A stretch of DNA of 64,000 nt from Staphylotrichum longicolle (lineage: Eukaryota > Ascomycota > Sordariomycetes > Sordariales > Chaetomiaceae), in contig JAHCVI010000005.1 of the NCBI GenBank assembly GCA_019096155.1, forward strand, positions 320,468 through 384,467. The letters run 5' to 3'. The position numbers and the translations under genes are program-made. The notes below the pieces were generated by a model that saw only the letters and a program-made list of their open reading frames with translations, had not been told where the DNA came from and did not search any database. Below are positions 46,099-58,033 of the stretch, in pieces (within the stretch, counting starts at the first letter, position 1; every line of letters starts with the position of its first letter).

Positions 46099-47568
46099 CT
46101 CCTCGTCTGCATGGTCAAGTGCACGCTTAAAGTACGGCGAAGAGCTGCTGGGGATGAGGGATCTGCAGGGAGGCAAAGGATTATCTTTGACCGCGCTGAG
46201 ATTGTCTGAGAGGCAGGATCCATGATGCTGCCTGGGCGGATTGAGAACCCTCCATGGTTCATGGCGGCATTTTTGTACGGAGGATCTCCAACTTGACGAC
46301 GCGAACAATCATAGGGTTTTAAATTCGGATCTAGGTTTGATTGTTGCTGGAAACTGGCCACGAGGCCGGGTGCTATGTGAGCAGCGCAAAGGTACGCCCC
46401 TGGCCATTTCCCATCCAACACACGGGACTCCGGCGAGGCCACCCCAGAGCGGCCCCAGTTCCGGTCTGTTCCGGTCTCCGTTTCAGTCACCTACACACAG
46501 GCGCAAGTCACCTTTGAATTAACCAGCAAAATTCTCCAAGGTTGAGCCGTAAGTGAATCTGACAGGTGTTCTAGCACGCAGTTCTTCTACCACTCTTCGG
46601 AGTGGTATCTCTTACAACAGTTTCCTGGCCGGTTCATGCGCCAACGGGTCGAGTTCCCTTTTCACCTTCTTCCGCTCACATCCATTCGGTTTAATCTCCA
46701 ATTCGACTCCTCAACGCTCCCTTTGACTTCCCAAGCGGTCACATCTATGCACAACTTCGGCGGATTCAGCTATTCTCGCAGCGGCACTCGGAACGGTCGC
46801 GGCCGGTCCCCATATGCAGACCCCAAGCCACAGGATTTGCTACTTCTCGGACTCATTACAATTCGAGGGAATCCAAAACGGGTGTTCTGACACGTCCTAC
46901 TTCTAACTCAAGGCTGCGGACGAACAGACGGCGCCTTCAAGCTCAAGGTATTGACGTCGACAACAGGTACCTGAAAATCAGGTCATCTTCTGGGTTGGTC
47001 TTTGCACAGGATTATTCGTCATTGGCAATCTGTACAACTTTTGATTAGTTGTGAACCAGTTTACTCGTGCTCTTGAGCACAGGCTCCCGTTAGAGTCAGT
47101 CCCTCCCACTTCCTTCTCTCTCCGACGCCAACTGACGGATTTATGTGGCGTAATAGGATTCTCACCTCGAGCACGTGCGTTCTCGACTCCTGTTTCCAGC
47201 TCGCAGATCTCCACCCCAGAGCTGACAGTGGGGGCTGGACGACTGACGACAGCATGGGGCTGAAGCACGTGTTGGCCTAACGACGCCCCGGACCCCTGTG
47301 TCTGCGCACAAGAGACCCGATGGTTTGGCGCCACGAAATTAGACTAACCACTAAAGGTTACCTGTTCCGGGCTGAGACATTGAATTGCTGATTCCGAGAG
47401 CCACAAGCTGGACAATGAGTGCTGGCTCGGTCACGATTTCGACAAGGGATCGAACTATGGATGTAGGCGAGTTTAATAAAGCAACTCGACGGTCTCCTTC
47501 ACAAGATCAAACGCCAACCCTGTTGACCTCGAGTTCTTGCTGTCTCACTTCGCTCCTGAGCCTTCACC
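46099..47568. other. Intergenic 1.5 kb
   Basis: Spacer between two plus-strand genes with short ORFs only. It should contain the promoter of the chitin deacetylase gene. No repeat or RNA gene seen. Confidence 0.4.
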
Positions 47569-49150
47569 ATGAGGTTACTCGGCCCTCTTGTAGCTCTCCT
47601 GGGCGTTGCCGAGGCCTCGGCTATCGATCGGCTCACGCCCAGCGATTCAAACTCGCACCAAACTCACCACAGGGATCCAAATCTACAAAGGAGAGTTGGT
47701 TCGGGTTCAGGGTGCGGTGCCCGGGCTGGTAATGCAGTCTGCGACCCTGGACTTTGTTGTTCCGAAGGTGTAAGTGATCCTGTCTTAGATGTATATGCCC
47801 TGAACCCCCTGCTGAGCATGTCAAAGGGAACATGCGGTACCGGCATCGCATTTTGCGGCGCACCAGGATGTCAGTTATCATTTGGCCCCGCATGCGACGG
47901 GAATCAGACACCAGCAGGCAGTGACACGTCCAAGGTGCCTCGGCCTAGCTTTGGGAACGTGCCATACGGAGTCGACATCAGCCATTGCTCCGTGAAGGGC
48001 AAGGTGGCGCTCACGTTCGACGACGGGCCGTACTTGTACACGACAGAGCTGTTGGATCTCCTCAAGAGCAACAACGTGCGGGCTACCTTCTTCGTCGTCG
48101 GAAACAACGGAGGAAAGGGCCACATCAACGACCCCAGCTCGGGATACGGACCCATCATCCGGCGAATGATTGCCGATGGGCACCAAGTGGCGAGTCACAC
48201 CTGGAGTCATCAAGACCTGAACGCAGCGACGGCCGAGCAGCGGAGAGCCCAGATCATCAACAATGAGATTGCCCTCAACAGCATCCTGGGCGTCATTCCA
48301 ACCTACTTTCGGCCGCCAAACACGCGTTGTGGCCCGGACTGCTACAACGACCTCAAGTCTTTCGGGTACCATGTAGTAGGTCCACTTGTTCCCTCGCAAA
48401 CGAAGCCATGCATTGACTTGGAACCCCTTGCCTCAGGTAAACTACGACATCGACACGCGCGACTGGCAAGACAGTGGCGTCAACGCCAAGTCCATCTACC
48501 AGACAATCCTCTCGCAGCACAGCCCCGCCAGTTCACAATGGATCTCGCTCGCGCACGACGTCCAGCCGTACACGGTGCATCAGTTTGCCAAGTTCATGAT
48601 TGACACGGCGAGGGGGCTCGGGTACGACCTTGTCACGGTCGGGGACTGCCTGGGAGACCCGCCGGTCAACTGGTACCGCGACCCAGTCACGGGGCAGGCG
48701 AGGGATGCACGGGGGGCGAGTCCGTACCCTTCCTCGTCCTCTGTGTCCTCGTCGGTTCCGATTCAGGCGTCCACCTCATCCAGCCAGAGCTTGAGTCGGC
48801 CAACAACAACAACACCCGGGACGAGCGTGGAGAGACCGAGCGGTGCTGCAACGTCGACGCCAGTGGCGGTCGCGAACTTTGGGCTCGGGCACATGAGTGA
48901 TTCTTTAAGCTCAACATCACCGTGTCTTGCGTGCACGCCGAGTCAGGTGCTGTCTTTGACGGGTGTTTCAACAGCGCCGACTGACCCTCCTTCTGCCGCG
49001 GCGGTGGTTTCGGGTTCCATACCGAATGCCGGTGTTGGACTGCGCTCTATACTCTATCCGACGTTAACAAAGCTGGGTGGTTTCGGCATGATGGGACGTA
49101 CCACCCAGGTTATTGGAATTTGCTGGATTTGGGTCTTGTTCGTAGCATGA
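47569..49150 (+). CDS. Chitin deacetylase (CE4) with CBM18 and probable GPI anchor
   Basis: De-N-acetylates chitin to chitosan at the cell wall. Model: join(47569..47769,47827..48375,48437..49150), 487 aa. The signal peptide is MRLLGPLVALLGVAEASA. A CBM18 chitin-binding module at about 48-83 has GCGARAGNAVCDPGLCC and CGTGIAFCGAPGCQ. The NodB/CE4 domain has TFDDGP (130-135, metal Asp and catalytic Asp), the metal site SHTWSH (His 191 and 195), YFRPP (227-231) and DIDTRDW (254-260). A Ser/Thr-rich stretch and a hydrophobic C-terminal segment (QVIGICWIWVLFVA) follow, typical of a GPI signal. Intron 1 (57 bp, GTAAGT) is a multiple of three without a stop, so its retention would insert 19 residues inside the CBM18. 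Intact otherwise. Confidence 0.93.
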
Positions 49151-50068
49151 TTTTACCCCATGAGTTCGTCTGACTACCAAATCAACGGTGACCATTTCCT
49201 CCAGTGACAGTACAAGCTCAGATATTCTCGATGCCGTATCAGCCAAAATACCAAGGTTGCAGTGGTGCAGGCACATCAGTGAGACCCCTGAGGCACCTCA
49301 GGTTCTTCTGTGCCGATCTAAGGTAATTAGCGTCCAGCAGCAATCAATTCACTCCAGAATCAAGCAGACCATATCGTGCCATGCTTGAGCCAAGAAGTGT
49401 GTCTGATTCTATGGCTGTTCTGGCGTCGGACCTTGGGGGTTCTACTTTGGACTTGGTCACTCGGAAGAGAGAAATCACAGCGACACCAAGCCTGTCGAAG
49501 TCAAAGATGATATAGGGAGTAGATCCTATCCATTAGATCCGCATATTCTTGAGTCTCCTTGTTCTACCCATTCGTGGCCTTTCTCCTCCTTGAGCGTCTT
49601 CGGTCTTTTCCTCTTCAGGAGTTGAGAGCCCAAGAAAAGGAAAGTTCTTCATCTTCTCAGGGACCCTTTCCCCGGCCGGCTGCCGGCCTAGGCGGCTTAA
49701 TTAGCGTCAGAAATCACGGCTTTGATTGACACACGGATTAGTCTGCACCAACAAACGGGTGGAGTGGTGTGTTGTATTCGCGTCGCGCTTCTTGGCTGTT
49801 GGTTGATGGTTCTTCGCAGCATCTGCTCATTTTAACATCCCGCCTGATTTAACCGGTCGACACGTCGCAGCCCCTGCGCCATCCCCCCTTTTTGCTTCCT
49901 GTTTCTGATCCGAAATCTCCTTCGTGTATTATCATAGGTACTCTCATTCTTCATCGTCTCCCCCGACGTGGTTATTCTAGGTGCCGTCCCCAACCGGTCA
50001 GACAAAGCGCGTTAGCGGTCCAAAACGACACGGTCCCCTCGTCTCTCGGAAACCTCGACTCCAAAAAT
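49151..50068. other. Intergenic 0.9 kb
   Basis: Spacer between two plus-strand genes. The ORF extending upstream of 50069 lacks a signal peptide and is taken as leader. No other feature. Confidence 0.4.
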
Positions 50069-50992
50069 ATGCGTCTCCCCTCAATCTTGGCCTCGCTGGC
50101 CTGCTTCAGAGCGTCCGTCGAGGCCGCCCTTACCACGATCGAGTTTGACCTGGTATTCCCCCGCAAGAACGTTTCGTATGCGCCCACACCTCGCTTGCCT
50201 ATCATCTTCGCCGTGAAGAACTCCCGGCTCGGACAGAATTTCTCTCCGTCGTTTTTCGTCCAAGGACAGCTCCCAGACCGCAGCTTTTCCACCATTGCCA
50301 TGTTTGGCGGGCGTCGCTGGGGCGACTCGGCTTCCAACGAGACAAGCTTTATCTACACCACTCTCGATGTATCTGACTTTGGTTTCATGGACGAGGGCTC
50401 TCGGCCCCTCAGGTTCTTTATAAATTGGATGACTTGTGCAGTGGGGCCCAATGGAGGCGGCGACGGCGATAGTGACACCGCCAGCGGTCATTCTTCAACC
50501 ACTTCCATTGTTTTCCGCACCGACAAGGGCGGGCAAGCCATCAATCTCCTCAGCAGCAATGACACAGTGTGCCACGGGCAACCCGGGTTCCGCCTCACAA
50601 TCAACGACGAAATCAAGACAGTTGTCGACCCTAGCACGGCCACAATGGGCGTCCATCAGTGTCTGACAGTGATGCCCATAGATCCCCCGGGCTCTGAGGT
50701 GGTCTCGGACCCCTGCAGTGCCAAAGTCCCCACGGGTTTGGTCGAGGAGATTTCGTCCGCGTTGGCCCGGTACAGATGCGAGAATCCGGCCTATTGCGCA
50801 TCCTCGTCCTCGACAACGGCCAGCGGAGTCCAGCCATCGACAACTGCCACCGCCACCCACACGAGTACCACGCAACCAGCAGCGACGACGACAGCATCCG
50901 ACCCATCCAAAAATGCGGCCAAGCGGCTGGCCATGGCGGGCAGCGCGGGCCTGGCGGTTACACTCAGCGTCTTGGGGCTATTGCTGGCATGA
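50069..50992 (+). CDS. GPI-type secreted protein of the DUF7136 kind
   Basis: Single exon, 307 aa from the ATG at 50069, chosen because it gives a signal peptide (MRLPSILASLACFRASVEA). Mature protein starts ALTTIEFDLVFPRKNVSYAP, then TPRLPIIFAVKNS, which resembles the fungal DUF7136 family of unknown function. Cys residues occur at MTCAVG, TVCHG, QCLTV, DPCSA, YRCENPAYCA, probably paired. A Ser/Thr/Ala-rich linker is followed by a hydrophobic C terminus (SAGLAVTLSVLGLLLA), as for a GPI anchor. Probably a cell-wall or membrane-anchored surface protein. The family assignment is from memory of the motif and is moderate. Confidence 0.75.
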   Translation: MRLPSILASLACFRASVEAALTTIEFDLVFPRKNVSYAPTPRLPIIFAVKNSRLGQNFSPSFFVQGQLPDRSFSTIAMFGGRRWGDSASNETSFIYTTLDVSDFGFMDEGSRPLRFFINWMTCAVGPNGGGDGDSDTASGHSSTTSIVFRTDKGGQAINLLSSNDTVCHGQPGFRLTINDEIKTVVDPSTATMGVHQCLTVMPIDPPGSEVVSDPCSAKVPTGLVEEISSALARYRCENPAYCASSSSTTASGVQPSTTATATHTSTTQPAATTTASDPSKNAAKRLAMAGSAGLAVTLSVLGLLLA

Positions 50993-51278
50993 ATTTGTGG
51001 TTGAAACATCTTTCAGACTTTGTACCTTCGACTTGCCTGAGGCTAAGATAATATGTAATACGTGTACGACCCGTTCTTGAGGGATATGCCGCTTCAGAAA
51101 CTACGCTTTCATCTGTCGGTGATTTATAGAACCCGTGCAAGCTTTCGTCATGCAGGTTCATCTCGCCAGAGACCTTTCTCATCCGTGCTCTGTTTTGGGG
51201 TATTGGCTAGGAAATCTATCTTACCAACGGCAAACGCTACAATGGCCAAAAGGAAGGTAATAAACTCCACGTCTCATA
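50993..51278. other. Convergent 3' spacer
   Basis: Short region between the 3' ends of the DUF7136-like gene and the transporter gene; UTRs only. Confidence 0.4.
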
Positions 51279-52905
51279 TCATCCCGAATCCTCATCATGC
51301 CCTGGCCACACAATCTCCCGCATATAAACCGCCCGAACACAGCGAAACGCAATGAAGGCCCACGCCAGAAACAAGAACGCCGTCATGACCGTGCTGAACC
51401 ACAAGACTCCTTCACTCCCGAGTGCCGCTCCCAACCGTATCGACGCCAGCGTGAACCCGACATTGGGGAACACAAAGCTCCACCAGCTGAGATGGAACTT
51501 CCTGTCCGGCATGCCGGCCACCACGGCCGCCGAGGCCGAGGAAAAAAACCAGAAGCTCAAACCCCACAGGAACACGGCCGAGAAAAGCGCCATCAACCTC
51601 ACCGCCGCCCCCAGCGTCTCCACGTCCACGTCCCCCAACCCAGCCCACACCCCCGCGGCCTCGATCCCGCGATCTCCCACCAACTCCCCCAACACCCGCG
51701 GCACCTCCACCGCCATGCCCACCAGCGCCGCGCACGTGAAGCTCGGCGGGCCCACGGCGATAAACATCCCCGGCCTCTGCGCGGGCAGCCCAAACGCCAT
51801 CAGCCGGCTCAGGTACGTCGCGTACATGAAGGCGCTGACCAGGAACCCCAGCCCCTGCGCCGCCAGCCCCGCGCACAGCACGCCCACGGCCTCGCCGCCC
51901 TCCAGGCCCCGCACGCACGTCGCGGCCACCGACCCCGCCAGCATGACCGGCAGGATCGGCATCAGCCACCCGGGCGTCATGGCGCTCGGCAGCAGCCGCC
52001 TCGTCTCTTTCACAGTAAACAGCAAATGATACTGCCCGACCGACAGCGCAAAGCACGCCGCGACGTACACCCAGAACGCGACCCTCAGAAACCCCCTCTC
52101 CAAGCTCACGACCTGCGCCTCGCTCAGATACAGCCGCGCGTACTCGTCGATATTCGACAAGATCGCGGCCACCGACAGGAACAGCGTGGGCACGAACAGC
52201 GCCTCGGAGGGCCGCGTGAAGGCGCGCGTGACGGTGCGCCGGTACAGGGCGAAGCGCAGCAGGATGGCGGCCGTGATGAGCAGGAAGGAGACGAGGTCGA
52301 GGAGGAAGATGGCGAGGCCGATGGCGGACAGGCCCGGGAAGCGGTGCGGGGTGATGGCGAGGGTGAGGGCGATGCCCGAGGTGGACATGCTGCGAGAGGG
52401 GGTTAGTGGGTTTGTTTTCTTTTGGCTTGGTTGGGTGGCTCGATGAGATTGGGGTGGGATGGGTGATTTCGGTGGATAAGGGGCATTGGGGAGTGGGGGT
52501 CAGCGGGGGTAAAAGGGCCATGTGAGGGGGGTAGGGGGATATGAGTCGGGAAAGGGAGCGGGGGGTGAGGTGAGAGATATGGAGATCACCAGAGATGAAG
52601 AAAAAATAAACTTACGTCACGGTGTACCAGGCAAAAGTAAAGTGCAAGATGCGGTCGCGCCAGGGGATCGGCGGCTGGAGGTAGGTTGGGATCCTCTCGA
52701 GCACCGACTCTGCCAGGCGCGGTTCCGCGGGCGGCTCGGGCGGCGGTTCTGGCGGCTCGGGCTCGTCGTCGGTGGACGGCATTGCTGACTCGGGGTCATA
52801 TTTGAAGCTGATGCGCCGGCCGGCCGTCCCCGTGCGGGATAACGCGTTCCCCATTTTCTGTGTTGTCGTTGGTGGTGGTTGGTGGTCTATCACGGCAGTC
52901 GCCAT
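51279..52905 (-). CDS. TDT-family transporter (C4-dicarboxylate/malate or sulfite efflux type)
   Basis: Belongs to the tellurite-resistance/dicarboxylate transporter family (TehA, SLAC1, yeast Ssu1, S. pombe Mae1). Model: complement(join(51279..52389,52616..52905)), 466 aa, one 226-bp intron (GTAAGT...TCGCAG). The N-terminal 75 residues are Pro/Glu-rich and cytoplasmic. Then FTFAWYTVT-MSTSGIALTL, the classic first-helix motif of fungal members, spans the splice site. About ten hydrophobic helices follow, for example GLSAIGLAIFLLDLVSFLLI, VPTLFLSVAAILSNI, GQYHLLFTV and WLMPILPVMLAGSVAATCV. The signature WWSFVFPNVGFTLASIRLG is near the end. The membrane role is secure; the substrate (malate, sulfite or other) is not readable. 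Confidence 0.88.
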
Positions 52906-54101
52906 TGTGAGCGTGATGAGCGGGGGGGCCTCCGTCTGTCAAGTACTCGCAGCACGGTGGGGTGAGGTGGAAAAATTGTGAAGAAATCGCCATGGGGTTC
53001 CCGACGTTGCATCTTAAAGAAACGATAGGATAGGGCTGAAAAGGCGCGCGATCGACCCCTGGCCGTCTCATGACAAGGGGTGGGTCGTGCTCGTTACGAG
53101 GTCTGCATTGGTGCCACGATACGAGTTCCGCCCAATCGGCACTGGCATTGAGCTCCAGAACTTGACCCTGTCGGATGCTTGCAGTTGCCAAGATCGCATT
53201 GTCCAAGTGCCAGTGGCGATGGAATCTATTCCTAGAGACAAGCTTGGTGAGCTGGAAGCGTCTTAAGAGGGAGGGCTAGGGCCTCTCAGCTGCTCTGCTC
53301 TGTCTCCAGATCCGCCTCTTTCATCCATGTGAGGCCACGTACCAGAGCCAAAGCAAGCTGAACCACGTCGCAAACGCCATGTGTTAAAAGTGCATTCAAT
53401 TCCCAAAGGACTATGGTACACCTGTCCTTAGCAGAGCCTTCCTCCCAGTTGGCTTCGCAGCCGAATACCATGCAACAGTGCGTACTCCAGACACATGCGA
53501 GGAAAATGAACCAACAAAACCAAACCCAGACACAGGCGCCTCGCCCAGCACCCTCATATCCCAGAGTCCCCAAATCTCATGAGCCGTCGTAACCCCCGCG
53601 AGAGAGCATTAGCCGTGACATTGCGTCAAAACGTGTAAACGACAAGGTGGTATAGTGCGATAACAAGAAAAAAGCCAAACGATGCAGCCCGGCGAGAGAT
53701 ATCGCAAATGGCCGACGATGCAAATAATGCTTCTCCCAGCAACCAGGTACATGCGGAGCGAAGGGAAATATGCCGGTGTGAAGTGGGTGGTGTTGGATGC
53801 AATGTCGCAGTTGCTCCTGATTAGTTTGAGGAAGAAGACGGCACGTCAAAACGGTGAGGTGAGACGGCAATGGGTTGTGGGCTGTGATGGTGGTGTCGAT
53901 CGGCAAGCGGGGAATACCGAGACACCAAAGGAGTGCCGAGCCTGCATGTTGTGGAACATCCCCGCGACGGGGTCACGGGTAAGGTGTTGGATGTCTTGCG
54001 GTGTTCCCCAAAGGGCCTTGACACGCTCCTGGTTGGACAGCCTCAAGTCGGTGGCGATGAGACGGCGATAAAGGGAATAGGGTCGAGGAACGTGGAATGG
54101 G
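52906..54101. other. Intergenic upstream of the transporter
   Basis: Short ORFs only, none supported. It contains the transporter promoter and the 3' UTR of the His-rich gene. Confidence 0.4.
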
Positions 54102-54485
54102 TCACTCCTTGTGGTCCTTGGTCTTTTTGCTGTGATGGCGCTGGTGCTGATGCGGGTGTTGATGTTGGTGGTGGTGGTGATGGTGTTGGTGGTGACCTTT
54201 ATGGTGATGGTGGCTGTCGGATCGGGCCCGCTCGCGCTGTCGCCCTCGCATCTCTTCCTCCTCGATGCACGAGCTCAGCCTCCTCCTGTCCTCCTCATAC
54301 CACGCGCACAGCGGCTTGCCTCCAAACATGAGATCGTCGTCTTCGATAACCGTGGCCATCATCCACGGCTGCCCGGTGAGGTCCATCTCGTCGGCGGTCG
54401 AGTCTGGGATAGAGAGGTCCGAGACGAGCATGCAAGGCTGCGGCGTCCGGTCTGGGGTTGAACTCTCGGGTGAGGAAGCGGCCAT
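54102..54485 (-). CDS. Small His-rich hypothetical protein
   Basis: ORF of 127 aa from the ATG at 54485 (context AAGATGG). The upstream extension to 54701 reads like leader sequence. The first 85 residues are acidic with an ordered-looking core (TGQPWMMATVIEDDDLMFGG and KPLCAWYEEDRRRLSSCIEE). The last 45 residues are His/Gln/Lys-rich, with runs of up to six His, and could bind divalent metals. The two-part composition, with unique codons in the core, favours a real gene. No family recognised. Confidence 0.55.
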   Translation of the reverse strand: MAASSPESSTPDRTPQPCMLVSDLSIPDSTADEMDLTGQPWMMATVIEDDDLMFGGKPLCAWYEEDRRRLSSCIEEEEMRGRQRERARSDSHHHHKGHHQHHHHHHQHQHPHQHQRHHSKKTKDHKE

Positions 54486-57400
54486 CTTGATGAAACTGGT
54501 AGTGGGACAACGTGTGAGGTCGATGGTGTCAGGTTTGAAGTCCAAGTCAGGCCGCAAAACTGGGAAGAGGAAAGGTGATGCGGCTCTCAGAGTGTATAAA
54601 GGAAAGAGGTTCCTTTGTCCGGGGAGGAGGGATGGGCGGGACGGATGCCTGATAAAGGCAGCAGGTTGTTTTCGGTGAATGGGCGGGATGCGGGATGCCA
54701 CACAAGAGCCTTGTCGTGGCGTCGCAGCTCCGTGGGACCAGTAGGCGAGACACAGCTCAGCAGGGGCTTGGCCTGCAATGCCTGCAATGCCTGCAATGCC
54801 TGCGAGCGATGGCAGCGGTCAGAAAGGCGGCCTGGGGCGACAAACACAATGGTCGGGCGTGCGTCGTGGCCAGACCGGACAGAAAGAGGAAGGCTGCACG
54901 GGTCGAGACAGGCGGCTGTGTCGAATATATCGCAAAGTCCTCAATGGTCGGGCGGCTAGCCGAGATGTGTCGCAGGGCTCCTTGCGACCTGTGGTGTAAG
55001 TCGAATGTGACAAAACGCGGGGCAAAGTTCGCGCAGCCTTTTCGGGCGGGGTTGCGGAAGAGGCGTTGCCGGGGCTGCCGTTTTGTGGAGACAGTCGGGA
55101 AAACGGAAAACGGAGGGGGTTTGTGGGGGGTGGTCAGCCCTGAACGGACAATGTGACCTGGAGGAGGCTCAGGTGAATGACCTCTTGAGCTCAAAGGGAG
55201 CCAACGGTTGGTTGGCTTTCCGAAGTGCGACGAGACGCGTTGGCGAGAGGTGAAAGGTTGGCTGCTCGTGATGCACTGAACAGGCTGTGCTTTTGGGATG
55301 GACACTTGGTGTTGTTGCTGTTGCAGCTGACTGTGCTGATGGGCACTTGGTGGGGCACGCAGGAGCAGTCAGGTGCGGGGGAAGAAGCAAGGCGCGGCGA
55401 CAAGGCGTTGTGTAAATAAATACCAGCTGAGCGCAAGCGAATGGCAACTTCGCCTTCCGGCGTTGTGTCCGGTCGGGTTTTTGGGTCAGAGTGGACAACC
55501 TGGCAGCCCGCGCGGGATCTTGGTGCAGATGACGTTGACCCTGAGGCGTGCGGGTTCCGTCACTTCAGTTCTTGCTCTTGGCGGAACCGCGAGCGCGCCT
55601 TCAAGATGACTGCGATGTCGCCGCCGCCACGACCGAGATCGAATCAAGGCACAGAAGCAGGGCGTTGTCGGAGATGCGGCAGCTGCAACGGCGATGCTTC
55701 CCCGTGTTGGTGGATGCCGCCAGTTGGTGCGTGCGGGACTCGCAGTGGGGCACTCGGATGGGACCAAGCCTCGCAAAACTGTCGCCTTTGGGACGAAGAG
55801 GCTTCTCCGGCACTGTCAGATCGTGAGCCCGACAAAATTCCTTTTCCCATCTGCCAGCGGAGTGCTGATCGGGACCAGTGGACGGGGATGGTCCCAGAAA
55901 TCACCGGCACTGTTTCGGGTTGCCGAGTGCCGGGTGCGAAAGGCAAACCGTGCCGTTGAGTGTGAAGCAGCGGCGATGACGCAATGTCGCCGGTGTGTGC
56001 CGGTGTAGAGACTCCGAATGTGAGTTGACACCGAGAATACCGCCGGCTGGTCGACCTCTCTTATACCCATTCATACAGCAACCAAGAAACTTGGTTGAGC
56101 CAGACCTGTGGTTGCAAACTGTTCGTGTCGATGTTGTTTGTTGTTCGTGTTGGCGATGCTGCAGGCGTGCCGCGCAGGTGGAGGTGGAGCATACTCTGCA
56201 CGCAGACTTGGAGAGTTGTCGAGCAGCCTGAGTTACTGTAGGTGCACATGTAATGGATGAGCCTGCCCGGGTTTTGGTGACTGAAGAATCTACGATATCC
56301 AGTTCTGGCATGAATCTGGGTCGGATCGAGATTGATCGCATTTACAGTGTATGCAGAACCGCCCCGTGCCTTCCCGCGCAATGTCATGCCCACCTGACGT
56401 TTTTGGCATGTGCTTTCAGGACCCCTCTCGGGATTCGGCAACGCAGCTGAACGGAGCCACGCCTGAGCATTCCCGATTTCTTCCCTCTTTCAAAAACCGA
56501 GGCATCGGTCGTATAGGTAGGACTCGCGAAGCGCAGTGTCTGTTTGTCGTGGCGGTACGCTGATGGACGATTGTTCTCTTGCTTGCCCTGGCAATCGAGC
56601 AAGAAAGGACCTATTTCCCTTGCGCCTGGTCCTGCTGTTGGCCGCTCCGTCCGTCCCCCACATTAAAGCCATTATGGCAGGAAAGGTAGGGCTGAATCCC
56701 CCGCATTAGGCGCTAATCAAGAGCCACATGGCAGGAACTGGAAGCCGCCAGCATTCCCCGCACCCAGCGAGTTGTGTCCAGCCAACACACCGATGGAGGC
56801 TCTAGCGTCGTGCAAATAAGCTGCATAAACTATTTCTCGAGAAGGGGGTTCCATAAAGACTGGAACACCATGGACCAAGGGAACCGAGCGAAGAGACTAG
56901 AGGGCGCGTTCAGGCGAGCAAATGCAGAGACCCTTGAGGTTCCTTGCAGACGCCAACAGTCAGCGCCTGAGCTGACGGAGCTGAGCGAGCTGACCATGCA
57001 GTGTCCTTCCCGAATTGGCCATACCGACTCATTAATTGCCTCGATAGAGTCAGGGCCGGATTGAGACTTGGCGGTCGGATCGCTCTAGGCCTCCTTCTCA
57101 ATTCAGGCATAGCGAGCGCAGTGCATTGTATTATTGAGGCCTGGACCGATACTCGAGCCTCCGTTATTCGCTGCGTCGCGCCGTTTTCCCCAACCTCGCC
57201 GTTCGGGCCGCGTTATCCCAAATGAAGTGACTCCAAGAACGTGGAGTGGCAAGACCGCGGGATCCAAAAATAACCGCAGTTGCAGAATCCCAGTTCAGTT
57301 TAGGGTTTTAGATCTGATGCGAAGAGCGCGGGGGTTGTCCGAAAGAGCGGAGCGACGAAATGGGCCATCTTCAACTCGGTGAGGCCTACATACCGGTCGC

Positions 57401-58033
57401 GAGTCGAGCACGAATTGTCGCTCATCGGACAGGCCTCTCCCAACGGGCATTCCGCAATCCGAAATGTGGTTTTTGCCTTCATCCGGCCCGATTTTTCGCA
57501 CAAGCTTCCATCCTGGCTCAGCCGGGACAGGGCGTGGGCTGCCAGACCCTTGCTTTCTCCCAGCTTAGACCCTGCAGGGCAGGGCAGCGGATGACGTCAC
57601 TCAAGCCTTCGTGACCCTCAAGGTGTTGCAGGGCTCGAGGGGTTAACTGATGATCAGAAGCGGGCATTTCCTCGCCGAGACGGGTCGACGGCACAGATAA
57701 GGTTGATCTCGGGGTTATCGAAGGCTCGTTTGCGTATGTGTAGCAACCCATGTGACAGTTGATGCCCGGGCGTCGGAACGGACCATCGCATCCCAACTCC
57801 TGAGCCAGAGACGATGCCCTGCAGCTTAAAAGTTAAAGAAACACAATATCTTTCGGGTATTCATTATACATGTATCTAACTGAGAGCATCGGCTAACGCC
57901 AACGAAATCAGCATGGGCCTTGACCTCTTGGCTCCTGGACCCTGCCTTCTTGGGTTGACTGGAAAACAACGACAGCCCCTTTCCAGACAGGCCAAGAGCC
58001 TGCAATATCATGAACCCACCACCCAGTCAGGCT
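54486..58033. other. 3.5-kb gene-poor region
   Basis: Many short ORFs on both strands, none with a domain, splice-supported extension or plausible start. Contains a CCTGCAATG repeat. Promoter of the His-rich gene lies at its left end and the 3' UTR of the next minus-strand gene at the right end. Confidence 0.4.
54772..54798. repeat. CCTGCAATG nonanucleotide tandem repeat
   Basis: Three perfect 9-bp units and a partial fourth, in non-coding sequence. Simple minisatellite. Confidence 0.9.

Noticed and set aside
51297..52406. A 369-codon plus-strand ORF, rich in His, Arg, Pro and Gln
   Set aside because: It is the exact antisense shadow of the transporter gene; composition reflects the GC-rich opposite strand and shows no domain.
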